Assembly: GCA_003864495.1 (NCBI GenBank)
Contig: PEDN01001375.1
Location: 1 to 64,000 of the forward strand
From: Nemopilema nomurai
Taxonomy: Eukaryota; Cnidaria; Scyphozoa; Rhizostomeae; Rhizostomatidae
DNA length: 64,000 nt
Reading direction: 5' to 3'
The notes under the pieces were generated by a model. It ran no database searches and was not told the DNA's origin. It was given only the letters and a program-made list of their open reading frames with translations. Positions 11,801 to 24,730 of this stretch are shown piece after piece. Numbering within the stretch: the first letter of the stretch is position 1; every line of letters starts with the position of its first letter. Both the position numbers and the translations under genes were made by a program.

Positions 11801-14800
11801 ACAGCCTCTCGCGGTTCCCAGGAGATACACGGAATCTTCACATTACGACGCAAGTTCATAATGTTGAACAAACACTTGTTGCAGAGAGTAAAAACAATAA
11901 GAGTGCAATACCAGCCGTTATAACAATAATTCCGCCATGGCCTTCACATAGCTCACAGGAATACTCACTGAGCTGGCCAAGTACTGGCAATCGTACGAAA
12001 ATGCCACTTTCTCGATTGAATCGTGGCAATGATAGAAATCTGCCTTCTTGTCTTCTAGACCAACATCCGCCAATATCAACCCATCAATAACAGTGACTCG
12101 ACCAGAAGAAAAACCAACAGCTAAAAGACATCAAAATGTAAGTACTTTGTGCTTTAAACAGATCTTACTTTTTTAATCAAAATCTCTTTGACTCAAAAAA
12201 TTACAAAGGCACGTAATCACTTGCCACTTTGAAAATAAATCAGACGAAATCATAATAATTGGTAGGATTGTTTGGAAATTGAATTTAGTGTTTTAAAGGA
12301 TATAGATTGCTGCGACGATTTTACTTATAGATCCTTCAAAAGAGAAACATGTTCTAAACAGAAGGTAGTCCAACTTAAAGACAAAAATGACGTCATCTTT
12401 AACATTAATTTTTCATTCACTAATCTAAGCTAATACTCCTTATCATTAAATCCCAAGTAGAAAAAATAAAGCATTGCATTGCATTCAAGTACATCTGATT
12501 AAAGTTTTGAAAATATTTCTCGGTTGTCGCATTAAATACCTTGACACTGCTAATAAGAGATAACCATCAAACTAATAATCGGAAAAAGCCTGCCCCTGGA
12601 AATGGTTAAAATGAAAATAAACTGTCACTTTTTCGGTCTGCATCTTCAAACTTACCAATGAAGTTTCCCACTGGGCTAAAGCTGACGCAAGTTATTTCTT
12701 GATCTTTTCCAAAATATCTTGATGTGACCAGCTTTCTAGAGATTGACAAAATCTTAGCATTTATACTGTAAATCAGCTAATAAATCAACAAAAAAGCATT
12801 TTCTTACTTCTCCAGACAGTGAAAGTCCCACTAAAGGTAACAGGAAATGTCTTATAAACACCTATCGGTATCTTAAAGCTTTACTAAAAGCAGAAAGTCA
12901 TTCTTTAATGTTTATTCTTCTCTGACAAAAGAGTTAGATGGCAGAGCACTTTTCAATTAGTAAATAAACATAAATGAATTTAATCTAGCATAGCATGAAA
13001 AATTACACAAGCTCTCAAGTCGTCAGCCAGAAGTATAGACTCGCTAAACATAGACAAATATAATATTTGAACAAGAGGAAACTATTATTATTTCAAATGA
13101 CCTTACTTTTTATCGTAATCCCAAAGTTGAAGCATGCCAGTGAGCCCTCCAATGCAAATTCTGGGCCTAAAATATTTTCAAGGTGGCATTAAAACGTTTG
13201 GAACATCCACAGTAACCAATAGTATGCAAAAATGACTGGCTGTCGTAACATAAATAGCAGTTGCTTTCTTAATTCCATGCCTGAAAAAGTATTAATCAGT
13301 GTAAGTAATTATACTCAACCTACTCTAGCTTGGAATATAGTTGAGCACTTAAATCATCAAATTCAACCTTTACTTACTCCTTAGGGTGACATGCGATTGC
13401 CTGTACCGACTTGTCATTTTCTTGCCTAATATACTAAAAATAAAACATTGAGAATGTTTTATTAAACAGAATAAGCTATATTATACAAAGCATCAGCAGG
13501 AATTTACTTCCTTTAGTTGTTTTACCAGAATTTTACCTCGAAATCTTTCCAATTAAATCTATATGGAAGGTGACCCACAAATGTGCTAACTAACTTCTAC
13601 TCAAGATGTCCCAGGAGCAGGCAACAGGCGTGCTTCCAGAACCTGCAAGGGTGGTTGCATCTGGATTGAAGTATACATTGATAGCAGTCAAATGCAAAGA
13701 AATATCAGCAAAAGGGGTACTTCTATAGCCAAAATGAGAACCATTAGTTCAGCATTAAATCATAGGCTACGTGTTTGACACAAACATTACCTCAAAATGG
13801 CTGCCAACAGCCTTGAAGTAGACGATGTTGGCTCTCGTTGTACCAATTATCATATCGTTTATTATGAAAGCATCCGCCTTTAGAGTGGAGCTGGAGGGGT
13901 AATCACCCTTTTTGATCGGTCTGCAAGGAAAAGATGGCGTGAGAAGCAATATGCTTGAGGGTTTCCCCTACAAGTTCTTAAACAAAACTGCAGAATTAGT
14001 AATTACAATAGCTAAAAGAAACGAAGCCAGTTTTCGCATATTTAAAGCGCTTTTTCGTCCGACACTCCATAGTGTATGCAAACATCGGAAAATGACTAAA
14101 AGCTGACACAATAAATGGCCAGTTGCGGATCGATAATTGGCTGGCTAAAGACCAACTAGCGCACCCTCTTCACACCCTCTTTGCAAGAATGCAAGTGAAA
14201 AATAAACTCTGCTCAACAACTCGAAACTCAATATGCAAGCTCCCCTTTCAACATACCCAGGGCTTTCTGAATCTCTTGACGAATGCGAAAAAGATATAGC
14301 ATTGATAGGCCCTGCCTTCTGAAACTGCTCGTACCTAAAAGATACACCATAAAATGAATTAATGGGATTCTTGAAAGACCGAAAGCCAAGGAATTAATAG
14401 GACACGATGTAACAAGAGCTCTTCAAAATTCAGGGCCAATTACAAAAGGAACAGTTGAGCAGGCTGCTTGGGTTTGGGGGTATCAATACGAAGAGAAAAT
14501 ATTGCCGTTCATCTCAAGGACAAGCTTTCTAGTATTGCGTAAGAATTGCGTAACTACCTTTAATCACATATGACACTTCACTGAAATGCACAGATGATAC
14601 AAGAAAGCTACAGTTCTTTTTATGAATTGATCACTTCAAGCGTTTGATATTCTTGTACGCGAGTAAGTAGACTATTCAACTTAATCAGAAAACTTTCGCA
14701 TAAAGCAATTGGCTTATGAAAAAAAAGTTTTGAAAATGAATCGCAAGATAATCTTCTTTTGCTATCTTACCAGTTAGATAACTTCAAGTCCCTGTCAAAG

Positions 14801-17800
14801 AATTTCACATTCCCCGCAACATCGCCTGTAGCAATGAATCTGAAAATGACAAACGATGACAAATGACAAATGGAGTTCAGCAAACAAGATCTCATCAACA
14901 GAATGACTAGAACTCTTGTAATCATTCTGCATTGATAATGACTATAATCTCAGCATGGTTGGCACCAGTTAGAGTATTTTGCTCGTTGAAAATAAGAGCG
15001 ACATCAGTAGTCAATTAGAGCTCTTTGTTACATTTTGGTAGCTTTAATGGTTACCCCAAACCAAATAATAAACTCTGCTGTTGGTATTTCTAGAATGTTT
15101 AAACTCTCTTAAACCTACTATTGCGATGGCTTTAAACTATTTGGGAGTTGCTACATTGTCAGCCAATCAAATCCCCAATGCCTTTGTGAGTATTGCCTTA
15201 AGCAATTGAAAAGTATGCAGTTGTTCTTTGTACTCACTTGTCACACAATGTTAACACAGTGAGAGATTTATCCTGCATCTTAACAATCTTGAATGCCTTC
15301 TTGTTGCAAGGCATTTCTCCCTCGGAATGACTCCACACAACAATGTTGCCACAGCTTGTCGCTGTCAATGCTCTGTCTGTTCCAACCAAAAACACAGATT
15401 GGCTGTAATTGCCAACAGCTTTGTTGAAATCCTGAAACGTTTGTCAAACAATGACAAATGTGATTCTGGAAGCCACATTCTACCGTTAAAAATAGAGGTA
15501 CATACAAGTACATACAAGTTTTATATACTGCAGTGACCATTGTCTAAACGTTATTATGTCCTCCGTTGTTTCATAGTCATTATAACCTTCCATTGTCTCC
15601 GTATCCACAGTAACGTAATCAACAACATGTCCCCTCGCTTTATGTACATACGCCTAGTTTAGTAATTAGTCAGTAAATTTACCAAGACGCAACAGTCATG
15701 TAACATCGTCTCTTACTGGCTCCGTGTTTTCTGCACGTTAAACAAGATGATAATAACCACAGCACACATCCAAAAAAGAACTTGCAAAAGAATAAATATA
15801 GGAACAACAACATCCACAAGCGTACCTATAATACAAAATTAAATACAAGTTGGAGGGCAAAAGATGAGATAAAATTGTTTTTGAAAACTACTTACCTTGT
15901 CTGAGAGTGGAGGGGCCACAAAGTTGAGCTTCTCAGAGTCAACCGTCTATAGAAATATAAAAGATCCTCTATGTAGAAAAGGCTCAGATAAAAATAATTC
16001 TTTTCACAACAAAAACACTTGATGAAAATACCCGCCAGAACAGAAAGAAACAGAATCATAAACATCTTGCAAAAACTTGTTGAATTAAATTCAGTTAACA
16101 TGACTTAAGAAAAGCATACTTTAGACATCTTTGACTGGTTTTAGGTGAAAAGGCAAATGCTAAATGAATCTAGATGAAAGTATGATAAAATTTTCAAAAG
16201 CAAGACATAGAGCTGGTCTCCTTTCTAATATACCGTAAGAAAATATCCATTCAAACAGGAATAAAATGGACAAACCCAATAGTAGAAAACAACTTGATTG
16301 CCGTTGTTTGTAACAAACTGGTGAGGATCTTCAGGATGGAATGAAATTTGGGTCTAAAAAGAAAAAAAAGAAAAAAGCCACATTTATCTAAGCTTACATT
16401 CATTGTATGTACTCTAAACTGTATGATTGTCTAACAATATGCTTTCACATCATCAAAGTATCAAACTAAGCTTTCATTTGAGCTCAATTAGCTTAAAACA
16501 AAAAAGTACAGCAACATAAACATACTTGTAATCCATGTCCCTCTTCTAATATTGCAGAGCATATTGGTGAAGTTCTTTCATTTGTCCAATCCCAGACAGA
16601 CACAGTCTGAAAAGAGACATAGGTATGTGATTTTGAAAAACTCTGAAGCATTTATAAAGTAACAAAGTAAATCATTGCTAATTGAACATCATTGATCAAA
16701 TCGCCATGATGTTTTATGTATGATTTTGACAAAAAAGTGCAGTACCTGAGGCACTGAATGACTGGCAGTGACCAAATATTTTGCATCATGAGATAACATC
16801 ATACTCTGTACTCCATCTGGATGGGGCTCAAAAAACGTTTGGATGGGGATCCTGTAAGAATAACTTGAATATTGAGAATAAATATATGAAATTGGCTTTA
16901 TACTCCAACCAGAAATATTTGACTTATACTTTATTTACTTGTTCAACTTGATCAACTTTATTTTCTATCACACTATCATTCAAAACGAAATATCAAATAC
17001 CTTGAATGAAAAATGGGTAGAAGGATTGAGTACCAGAAAATAAGAGAGAAATGATGGAACCTCAATTTAAAAAAGATGAACATACATAAAGATAATGAGA
17101 AGACAAAAAAATCAGCAGCAGCTGCTTTTATCTGGATTCGAATTTTCATGAAGACTAGTTTTTCTAGCAAAAACCTTTCAGATAAATCAAATAAGTTTCT
17201 TAGTATATCTTTCAAAAGGTGGGCTAAACACCTCTGACAAGGAGCTATAGACCTCCTACTTTGTCTCTGCCACCAACATGGGGTTTTTGTGGAGAATTGC
17301 AGCATGCTATACCTTGAGTACCCAGAAAAGCAACAAATAATTTTCTTTGCAAGGAAATGATTGAAATTAATAAGTATTTTCCATTAATTAGCCATACCCT
17401 GCAAGAGTATCCCAAATGATCACCATACTGTTTGGTCCAATATCTGCAGTTGCAAGCCATCTCTTATCCTGGCTGACACAAGTGCAGCTCAAACAATTTC
17501 CCTGTAACAAAATCAGAATATCATCAAAATACATAAAAATAAAACTGAATTGGTAAATTTATTAACTGTAGCTATCAGTCAGTGACCACTCGTAACTGTT
17601 GTTACTTGAAAAATCTTTGGATACTAAATGAAGCTTGAGGATGTCAAATGATAATGATAAAAGCAGCTTACTTAGGTACATTCAGGCACAAAGCATATAA
17701 ATGACCCTAATTTCATTGGATTCGTCCTTCCTGCTCAAAGTAAGACCTTGCCTACTCTAAATTAGTACAACTGCCATTTTGGTGGCAACAACAAGCACAT

Positions 17801-19020
17801 ATTAAAACGTTGTCAAATGGCTCCATAAAGACTCCATAAGAAGCAGTGCTTCTTCAATAACTGTTAATTTCTAAGCATATATATTAACCCATGGGACTTT
17901 CTGATGTAAGCCTATAGTCCATATACAATTTTGGAATTAATGAATTAGTCCAAGAACAGTTCAAACTCCCAGATATATGCTAATTGCAGATATGAAAACA
18001 GTGGATGATGACTTACATGGCCTTGGAAAAGAACTTGTCTATTTCTGTTGAAATCATAGAGTATGCCTGTATGCGCAGTAACATAAAAAACAGCCTGAAA
18101 TAAATAAGTAATGAAGAAATGAAAAGTGCAATTAATGAAAATTAGACAACCTACTCATTCATTTTAGGTAAGCCTTTACAACAATATTCCTTGCATTATA
18201 GTGGTTACCAAAATTGGCACTTAAAATCTTCCGTGTAACAGATGCCATTTACAATCCAATTATTTTCCTAAATTTTCCTAGAATGATCCTTTTCATGCAC
18301 ATTGTTAGGCATTCAATCCACTAGAACTTCTCAGCTTTCTTGGAGTATAAAATATTCTCGTTAGACAAGTCTGGCTTAATCACTTTTGCTGATGTTCAAA
18401 ATATTACAAAAAGAAATTTAAAATAAATTGATTGCTTAATACCTTTCTATTGTCATTAGACAGATTGAGAACTGGAACATTTCTGTTGACGCCGAAAGAC
18501 CACACTAGATTCTAAAATTCAGAGTAAATCAAATAACAACATTTGATCACAACCTGTCCAACTTGAAAAGCTTAATCTGGCATTGTCAATGAAATTAGCA
18601 TGTTTAAGGAGTTCTGTGTTGCGAGACCTAAAAGTAATTGTAAAAAATCCAAAATGAAAAACCTCATAACACTATTTATAAGTATATTTGATCTCACATA
18701 TGACATATGATAAGCATGTCAAAAATGACATTGGAGCTGTCCTATCACACTTACATACTGAAGGCTTTTCTCAAGTATCTGGCACTTCTTTAGGGCCCCT
18801 TGAGTTATTCTATATCCTAAAATGCAGCCATTGCTATCAAGAAGTAGTTGTGATTAGAATTATAATGTATTAACTTCGGGGGAAGGTTAGGCATTGATTT
18901 ACTTACTAAAGCATTTTTGACGTGAACATCGTTACTACTGCCGCCTTCTCTAATGTAAATACTCTCTGCTGAATTTAGGGTGGGGAGATCGTCCCCCGCT
19001 TCTCTTGCTTCTTCCTCCAT
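5858..19020 (-). CDS. CFAP251: Cilia- and flagella-associated protein 251 (WDR66), WD40 protein, with an apparent frameshift
   Basis: CFAP251 is a WD40 protein of the calmodulin- and spoke-associated complex at the base of axonemal radial spokes. Twenty-eight exons (transcript order): 19020-18907, 18511-18443, 18094-18017, 17501-17398, 16851-16746, 16606-16526, 16353-16276, 15946-15896, 15431-15238, 14839-14771, 14334-14257, 13920-13791, 13433-13378, 13166-13107, 12735-12656, 12120-11969, 11624-11522, 11185-11115, 10986-10843, 10384-10302, 9966-9900, 9588-9517, 9063-8972, 8548-8420, 8075-7971, 7661-7571, 6512-6372, 6045-5858. About 928 residues if the frame is mended. Diagnostic stretches are [56 protein letters not shown] and the tail [22 protein letters not shown] blades fill the first three quarters; an EF-hand-like region ([15 protein letters not shown]) follows. 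In exon 8075-7971 the frame shifts by one base near 8012, although all other junctions are in phase. The start at 19020 is the first ATG; human N-termini are longer, so 5' exons could be missing. Confidence 0.93.
7800..7877. repeat. 21-bp tandem repeat, about 3.7 copies
   Basis: Unit AAAAGTGCCCCTATGAGATTT. Two exact copies (7821-7862) are flanked by a diverged copy on the left and a partial one on the right. It lies in a CFAP251 intron about 100 bases from the frameshifted exon. Confidence 0.85.
14002..14165 (+). repeat. Diverged relative of the Penelope-type arm
   Basis: Shares with the left arm at 19680-19895 the ordered motifs TTTTCGCATA, CTTTTTCGTCCGACACTCC, GTATGCAAAC, TCGGAA, ATAAATGGCCAG and TTGCGGATCGA. 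It is single and not inverted, inside a CFAP251 intron. It suggests an interspersed repeat family. Confidence 0.7.
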
Positions 19021-19679
19021 TACTCTAAGTCTTCAAGTTTCATACGATTTAGGCCTAAACAACAGTGTTGCCCAGTAACGACCTCTGCCCAGTGGAAGTG
19101 GCCCCTAAGAAGGAGCACCGATAAAGTTATGAAATAAAGATCTCTGGAAGAGGCATTCAAATGGATGTTCAACCCAAAGTTGGATGAAAATCAAAATTGA
19201 ATTAATTACCTGCCCAAAAACCACAATAAATCCTGGAATAGTAGTTACCGGATGCAAATGAAGGGGCCGAAAGTTTTTCGCCCCCTCCCTTATAGAAATG
19301 CCACTGTCTGGCAATTGTCTGGTGTTGCTTCCAAGGGAATCCAACAAACCGAGCTTTCTCCAGGGTGGTGGCTCTCGACTGTCCCTGTTAGTTTTCATTC
19401 ATTTTTGCCAGTTTTTTCTTTCCTAACATTTCAATAATGTGCAATGGGCAGATATCAATCTACAGGGAGTAATTTTAACTGACTGACATTTCATGTGTCA
19501 TAAGCTTCTTCAGGTACAAAAAATGGCATTACTTTCAAAGGCATGTCAAGTGTGCGTTTACCATATTCTACAGACTGGGGCTTAATTATCTAAATTCAAT
19601 AATTACACTCGGAAAACCACAGCTATAATACAATATTTATTAAGTTAGCTGTACGTCTTCAATGTGGCACTATTTTTAC
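19021..19679. other. Upstream flank of CFAP251, no gene seen
   Basis: The 5' flank of CFAP251 (transcribed leftward). A 97-codon open frame on the minus strand (19105-19398) has no recognisable domain and cannot be joined confidently to CFAP251, so it is not called. Confidence 0.5.
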
Positions 19680-20520
19680 TTCACAATTGCTAGAAAAAGC
19701 GGAACTATTTTTCGCATACTTAAAAGTACTTTTTTCGTCCGACACTCCTCAGAGTATGCAAACGTCGGAAGATAACCAAAAACTGACCGGATAAATAGCC
19801 AGATGCGGATCGAAAACACTAGAGGGCGATAAGCAGAGCGCGTGATTGGTTATAATTGACCAATCTGCGTTACTTAACACCTCACTTTAGAAGAGCCCAA
19901 GGGAAAAGACGAACTCTTTCTGTCTACAAAGAATGGGATTTTCCATTGAAATATAGACAGACTCCAAAACACCTAGGTGAAAGGACGATCTAGCTTGCCC
20001 AATTATACGAAAATTGTCGTCACTGTATTTGGTTCGCGCAATCTGGATTCTCTAAAAGATGTTGTCCTATAGCCGAATCGCAATTAATTTGGGCATTGCG
20101 TCTTTTGCAATTTCGACGCGGCTGCTCTCTTTCTGCAGACGTTTTGGTCCTTATGCTCGTGGGAATATGCTGCTTTATTCTATCCTCCAATCTTTGAGTA
20201 GTGCGTCCTACATACCGAGCTTCACATCGGCAACAAAATTCATAAACGACTAAACTTTTTTTGTGGGCAGGAACGCAATCCTTTTGGGTGGAGGGAAACA
20301 TGTTCTCTTCTAAAGTGAGGTGTTAAGTAACGCAGATTGGTCAATTATAACCAATCACGCGCTCTGCTTATCACCCTCTAGTGTTTTCGATCCGCATCTG
20401 GCTATTTATCCGGTCAGTTTTTGGTTATCTTCCGACGTTTGCATACTCTGAGGAGTGTCGGACGAAAAAAGTACTTTTAAGTATGCGAAAAATAGTTCCG
20501 CTTTTTCTAGCAATTGTGAA
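19680..20520. mobile_element. Penelope-like element remnant bounded by 216-bp inverted repeats
   Basis: The left arm 19680-19895 is the reverse complement of the right arm 20305-20520. Both are 216 bases with no length difference, and I found about one mismatch (near 19828, GGGCGAT against GGGTGAT). Between them lies a 409-base spacer coding for a GIY-YIG fragment. Inverted, LTR-like arms and a C-terminal GIY-YIG endonuclease are typical of Penelope-like retroelements. The reverse transcriptase is absent, so this copy is not autonomous. The arm has an internal hairpin, GATTGGT...ACCAATC. Confidence 0.85.
20020..20301 (-). pseudogene. GIY-YIG endonuclease fragment of a Penelope-like element
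   Basis: About 93 residues, with VVYEFCCRCEARYVGRTTQR followed by LEDRIKQHIP. This is the GIY-YIG-like core (VVY...YVG) with the zinc-binding-type Cys pair and the RIKQHIP motif seen in Penelope-like element endonucleases. The frame upstream of the ATG meets a stop inside the inverted arm, so the reverse transcriptase part is missing. It is a broken mobile-element gene, not a host gene. Confidence 0.85.
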
Positions 20521-20862
20521 ATTAGTAGATATTTGAATGCTGAACTGGATGCTAAAGAGATACATGCAAAGAAACCACATGATAACAAATATATCTTTGA
20601 TATTAGTTCTTTAAAGAAAGAAACTACATTGTATGTATTTTAGAATATATGCCTCATTGAAACACAATAATATCAGTTCAAAAAGCTAGTTGTTTAAAAA
20701 AATTTCCCCTTTTTGAAACTCTCAGCAATTTGTAACAAAAACTCCTAAACTTAGCTTTATCTGTAAAAATTGTTACAACATTTTGGCATAAGGGTTAATA
20801 TCTATTCATTCCACTTAAAAAATAGTTTCAAATTGATTGAATTTTAGAGAGGCTTATAAACA

Positions 20863-23800
20863 TTAGTTTTTAGGGAGATAAATCTTCTCTGCTTCAACTA
20901 ACTCTTGGTCATTTTGAAGTGCAAAAATATCTTTCACTGTTGCAATCTGAAACAAAACAGCAAACAATTACAAGAGGAACAAGTAAGCATTGAAGTTGAA
21001 TCACAACATAACTTCATACTAAAAATCACCATTGCAATCTATTTTGATATGCATCAGCAAAATTACAGTCAATTGAATAGAGATAAACTTCAAAGTACTA
21101 ACATTTGGCTCAATGTTGACCAATGACTGCTCTTTGAAAATGGTGTTTGTTGTGTTCTGCATGGCAGTGATGGCAGATCTCACATTGTGATTAGCCCAAA
21201 TAATTGTTGACACTTTCCAGTCTCTAAATGTGTCTGTGGGAGTTTTGTAGTACTTGGTGGGCACTATGATAACTGGGCACTAAAAATGGAATGCAAATAT
21301 TCAAATTAGCAGCATTTGAATTATATTCACATTAAACAGTTTCACTGAAAATATGGTAGCTTACGAAATGTTTGGTGACTGTAAAAAGTTCAAACTAAAT
21401 ACACTTTTCAGTTTGTGAAAAAAATTCTACTGTTTATTCAAATATAAGAATACTCCCAAAGAGCTCATCAAAATAATCCCTGGTCATCTCGCTTTAGCAA
21501 GATGTAGAAATCAATACATCTTGCTGAAGCAATCAAAATTTAGGTGCTAACAGCACACCCAGTAAGCCCTGCAGCAAAAAAGCTTTTCAAAACAGTTGCA
21601 GGGTAATTACTAGGTGTGAAAAACATTTCAAAAATCAATATAGCAAGTGTCAAACAAAAGCATGAACAGTGAATACATTGAACAGTTTCTTGAACAGTGA
21701 ATACATTGAACAGTTTCTTGAACAGTGAATACATTGCCTGCTCCTGGCAATGGTAATGAAATGTTTTGATTAAGCCTTACTTTCATTTAGTAGACCTACA
21801 AGAAAACCCATGACTTTACAAAAAAGATCCAGAACACCAGGATACCATCTAGAACACTTAGCACGATGCATTACCTTATTGTTCCATGCTTTCATGAAGG
21901 CTTCAATCTCGGTTGAATCACTTCTCTTGCTGTGCATCAATATGGCATCAGCTCCTGCTTGGTGATAGGCATCAGCACGCTTCAATGCTTCTTCTAGGCC
22001 CCACCCAGCAATGAATGCCTCCACTCTCGCAACAATGCAAAAATCAGGATCCCTCTGATGATCTGGAGAAACAAAAGCAAGATCGAACAATATGAATTCA
22101 CGCTGATAAGATAGGTATTCATTGAAGATAATTTTCAAATGATAAAGCCATCAAGTTCGAGTGGTAAAGGCATACCAAACAATCATGCTAGTGGTTGCCC
22201 AAGTGCAATCCCACAACAGCCTTGGTTTCAGGCTCACTGCATTGAACATGAATCTATAAATAAAACATGCTATGCTAGTAAAAGTGGTTTGATGTGGAGC
22301 TAACCTACTGTACAACTCTTTGGCCTAAGACAGCATTCAGCTAACATCATATCAACCTATGAGTATGGAATTATCCTTCACTTTAAAACTCAAAACACCT
22401 TAAGAGTGACTTCTTAAATTTACCAATAGCCATAGCAAACAATGGTAAATCTTTATACCTTTGCAAGCTTTGATTTTCAGGGCAAATTCCTCTACATCAG
22501 CTAGTGGCTGAGCTCTTCCATCTAGAAGTGAGTTTGTTTTTGGAAACAATTTATCCTCCATACAGGCCCCTGCTACACCTCTCTCTTCTAACTTTCTCAC
22601 CAGTCGACGAGCATTATTAAAATTTCCAAAGCCAGTATCAGCATCCAAAAGAATGGGAATATCTGTGACATCACTCATGTATTCAAGCACATCTAAAACC
22701 TGAGTCCAAGAAGCTTCGTTGCTGTCCCTTACTCCTAATGAGGCTGAGATTGATAGTCCACTACCCCATATACCTTTGAATCCTGTAAATGAAACAAACA
22801 TATTTAAGGCTAAATTTCTAGTTTTCTATGAGCCATGGCTTTTATCAGGTTTCAAATATCAATGTTCTAAATTCAGTGAAAGATTACTAGCAACTATATT
22901 GAGGTGTAGGCCAGATTAAATGGCATTGAAATTTAAGATTGAGACCTGTAAGTTCATCAAATGCTTAATGTGTGGCTTTTGCTGTCCCTGAAAGTGCAAA
23001 ACTGAAGTTGAGCATATGAAAAGCTTCCTACCTTGTTTAACTACTTCCCAAAAAGAAGGACAACAGATTTTAGTGCAACACCTATAAATATTACATTAGT
23101 AGGGATGACTTTGGTGTAGATAGGAAAACATCAAACTTATCTAAACTCTTGGGAAGTGAAAAAGATTATTCTTATCAAATTGTCTGTAGGTGATCTTTAT
23201 CTCAATGCCTGCCACCAAGTCAACAACAAAAATGTAACAAGCTATCAGCACCAGCTGATTACCATCTCGACGTTTTGAATTATAGATAAAAATATAGGTA
23301 TGCCTATGGGATTTTAATCATTTGAAACATATAATGACCTGCATTTTGAACAATTTTTGCTGCAAGTCCATTGTGGGCTTCCATGAGGAATTCAAGTTCT
23401 GATGAATTAAGCATCCGCTTCAGTTGAGTAGTTTTCTGCAATGCACGAAAAGAGCAAAACTAACACCAAGCATATCTTCAATAATTAAGAATTTTTCTAT
23501 CCTATTACATGTTGTTAATTCTATTCTGCTAAGATGTTGTTAATGATGAAATGGGCTGGATCACTGGGAATGCTTGGTGTGCCAAACTTTTATAGAGACA
23601 CTTTGCAATCCAGCAGTTTTGATCAGTTTATATTCTAACATCATCATTTTTTGTTTTTAATTTAAATAATGAACACCAATCTACTAACAAAATATCCATA
23701 ATGGGGGGACTGTTATGTATATTTGGATTAGATTACATTAAATTCAATAAACACAATACCATTCAATTTCATTCCCAAAGAAATTATTTTCACAACAATC

Positions 23801-24430
23801 ATTTTCTAACAAGATTTGGAATAAAAAACTTAATTACTTACCTTTGATGAGTCTGTGCTTGCAAAGCATTTCTGGGCCACAACGCTTCCTACAAAAGTAA
23901 ACAGTTGACAAGAAAAATTGACAAACTAAGAACAAAAATACAAACAATGCTGATTATTAGTGCAGAAGGGGAGGTAGCCAAAATTGCCTTTCATGATATT
24001 TTTGTACTATGTAGCACCAATGCAAGTCGTCCTGTAGAAATTCAATTGCCAACTCTAACCAACCATTTCAAACTGAAAATTCAGGGGATTATAAATATGA
24101 AATTTGAGATGTCATTATTGATCGCAAACATTTACCGGTGGGCATTCTTTTTCTCATCAAAGACCACTTAGATTAAATAATATATTTTTACCCATAATAA
24201 GAAATAATAATCGTTGACGTCAATCAGTTTTGATATCGTAAAATAAATACATCTTCTGGCTGCCTTTCAGTCAACAAGAAAGATCTAATATCTAGGCCAA
24301 CGCCTATTCACGTTGGACTCTGACTTCTAGCCTCACATACACAACAAAAAAGATTGCATCATTGTACCATACCTGTGCGCAAACCTTTTGACTGATTTAT
24401 CAAAGTTCTTGCAGCAATCCTTAGTGCCAT
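20863..24430 (-). CDS. PEPM: Phosphoenolpyruvate phosphomutase (PEP mutase)
   Basis: Converts phosphoenolpyruvate to phosphonopyruvate, the step that forms the C-P bond in phosphonate (for example aminoethylphosphonate) biosynthesis. Seven exons: 24430-24373, 23888-23842, 23435-23339, 22782-22459, 22062-21875, 21279-21103, 20946-20863; 324 residues, all phases agree. It matches the mollusc enzyme along its length: [78 protein letters not shown] and [11 protein letters not shown]. Expected active-site residues are present: Asp87, Asp114, Asp116, Glu143, Lys149 and Asn151 (equivalent by alignment to Asp58, 85, 87, Glu114, Lys120 and Asn122). About 35 N-terminal residues beginning [13 protein letters not shown] are basic and amphipathic and could be a mitochondrial presequence (inference). 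It is head to head with MIF. Confidence 0.96.
21664..21735. repeat. 28-bp tandem repeat, 2.6 copies
   Basis: Two perfect 28-bp copies (21664-21691 and 21692-21719) and a 16-base partial copy. The unit begins GAACAGTGAATACATT. It lies in a PEPM intron. Confidence 0.9.
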
Positions 24431-24730
24431 TTTGCTGTCTTCTACCTTCAACTGTTGCAGAACTTGTAGCGTGGCAAGGACCTAATTCAGACTAATGGGC
24501 ATTTCCAAAGGAGGCCAGAAGTCAAACATTGCCCCCTGGAATTGCATGTTTCACAATAGCCAACCAATCGAACATGATGTCACTTTCGGGGGCATAATAA
24601 CGGCTTTGTGCATGGGTGTTTTCCTTGTGATAAGGTACCACGCTGTTCTACACATTTAAGCTGTAACCCTGGTTTCTTTCACAACTTCGCTTCATCCAGG
24701 CACTGAAGTGGCTCAGCTGTTCCTTACAAA
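24431..24730. promoter_or_regulatory. Shared upstream region of PEPM (-) and MIF (+)
   Basis: Only 300 bases separate the two start codons, which point away from each other. The segment must contain both 5' UTRs and probably a bidirectional promoter. I see no clear TATA box at the expected place for either gene. Shared control is inferred from distance alone. Confidence 0.6.

Noticed and set aside
13597..13740. WD40-like reading frame ([16 protein letters not shown], minus strand) in a CFAP251 intron
   Set aside because: Its only acceptors and donors are phase 1, whereas the flanking exons 13920-13791 and 13433-13378 join directly in phase 0. It would break the frame and runs into a stop.
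19105..19398. 97-codon minus-strand ORF upstream of CFAP251, considered as extra 5' exon
   Set aside because: No WD or CFAP251-like content and no convincing splice join to the start exon.
19680..20520. Hammerhead ribozyme in the Penelope arms
   Set aside because: Penelope-like elements often carry one, but I could not find the CUGANGA...GAAA core in either orientation by eye.
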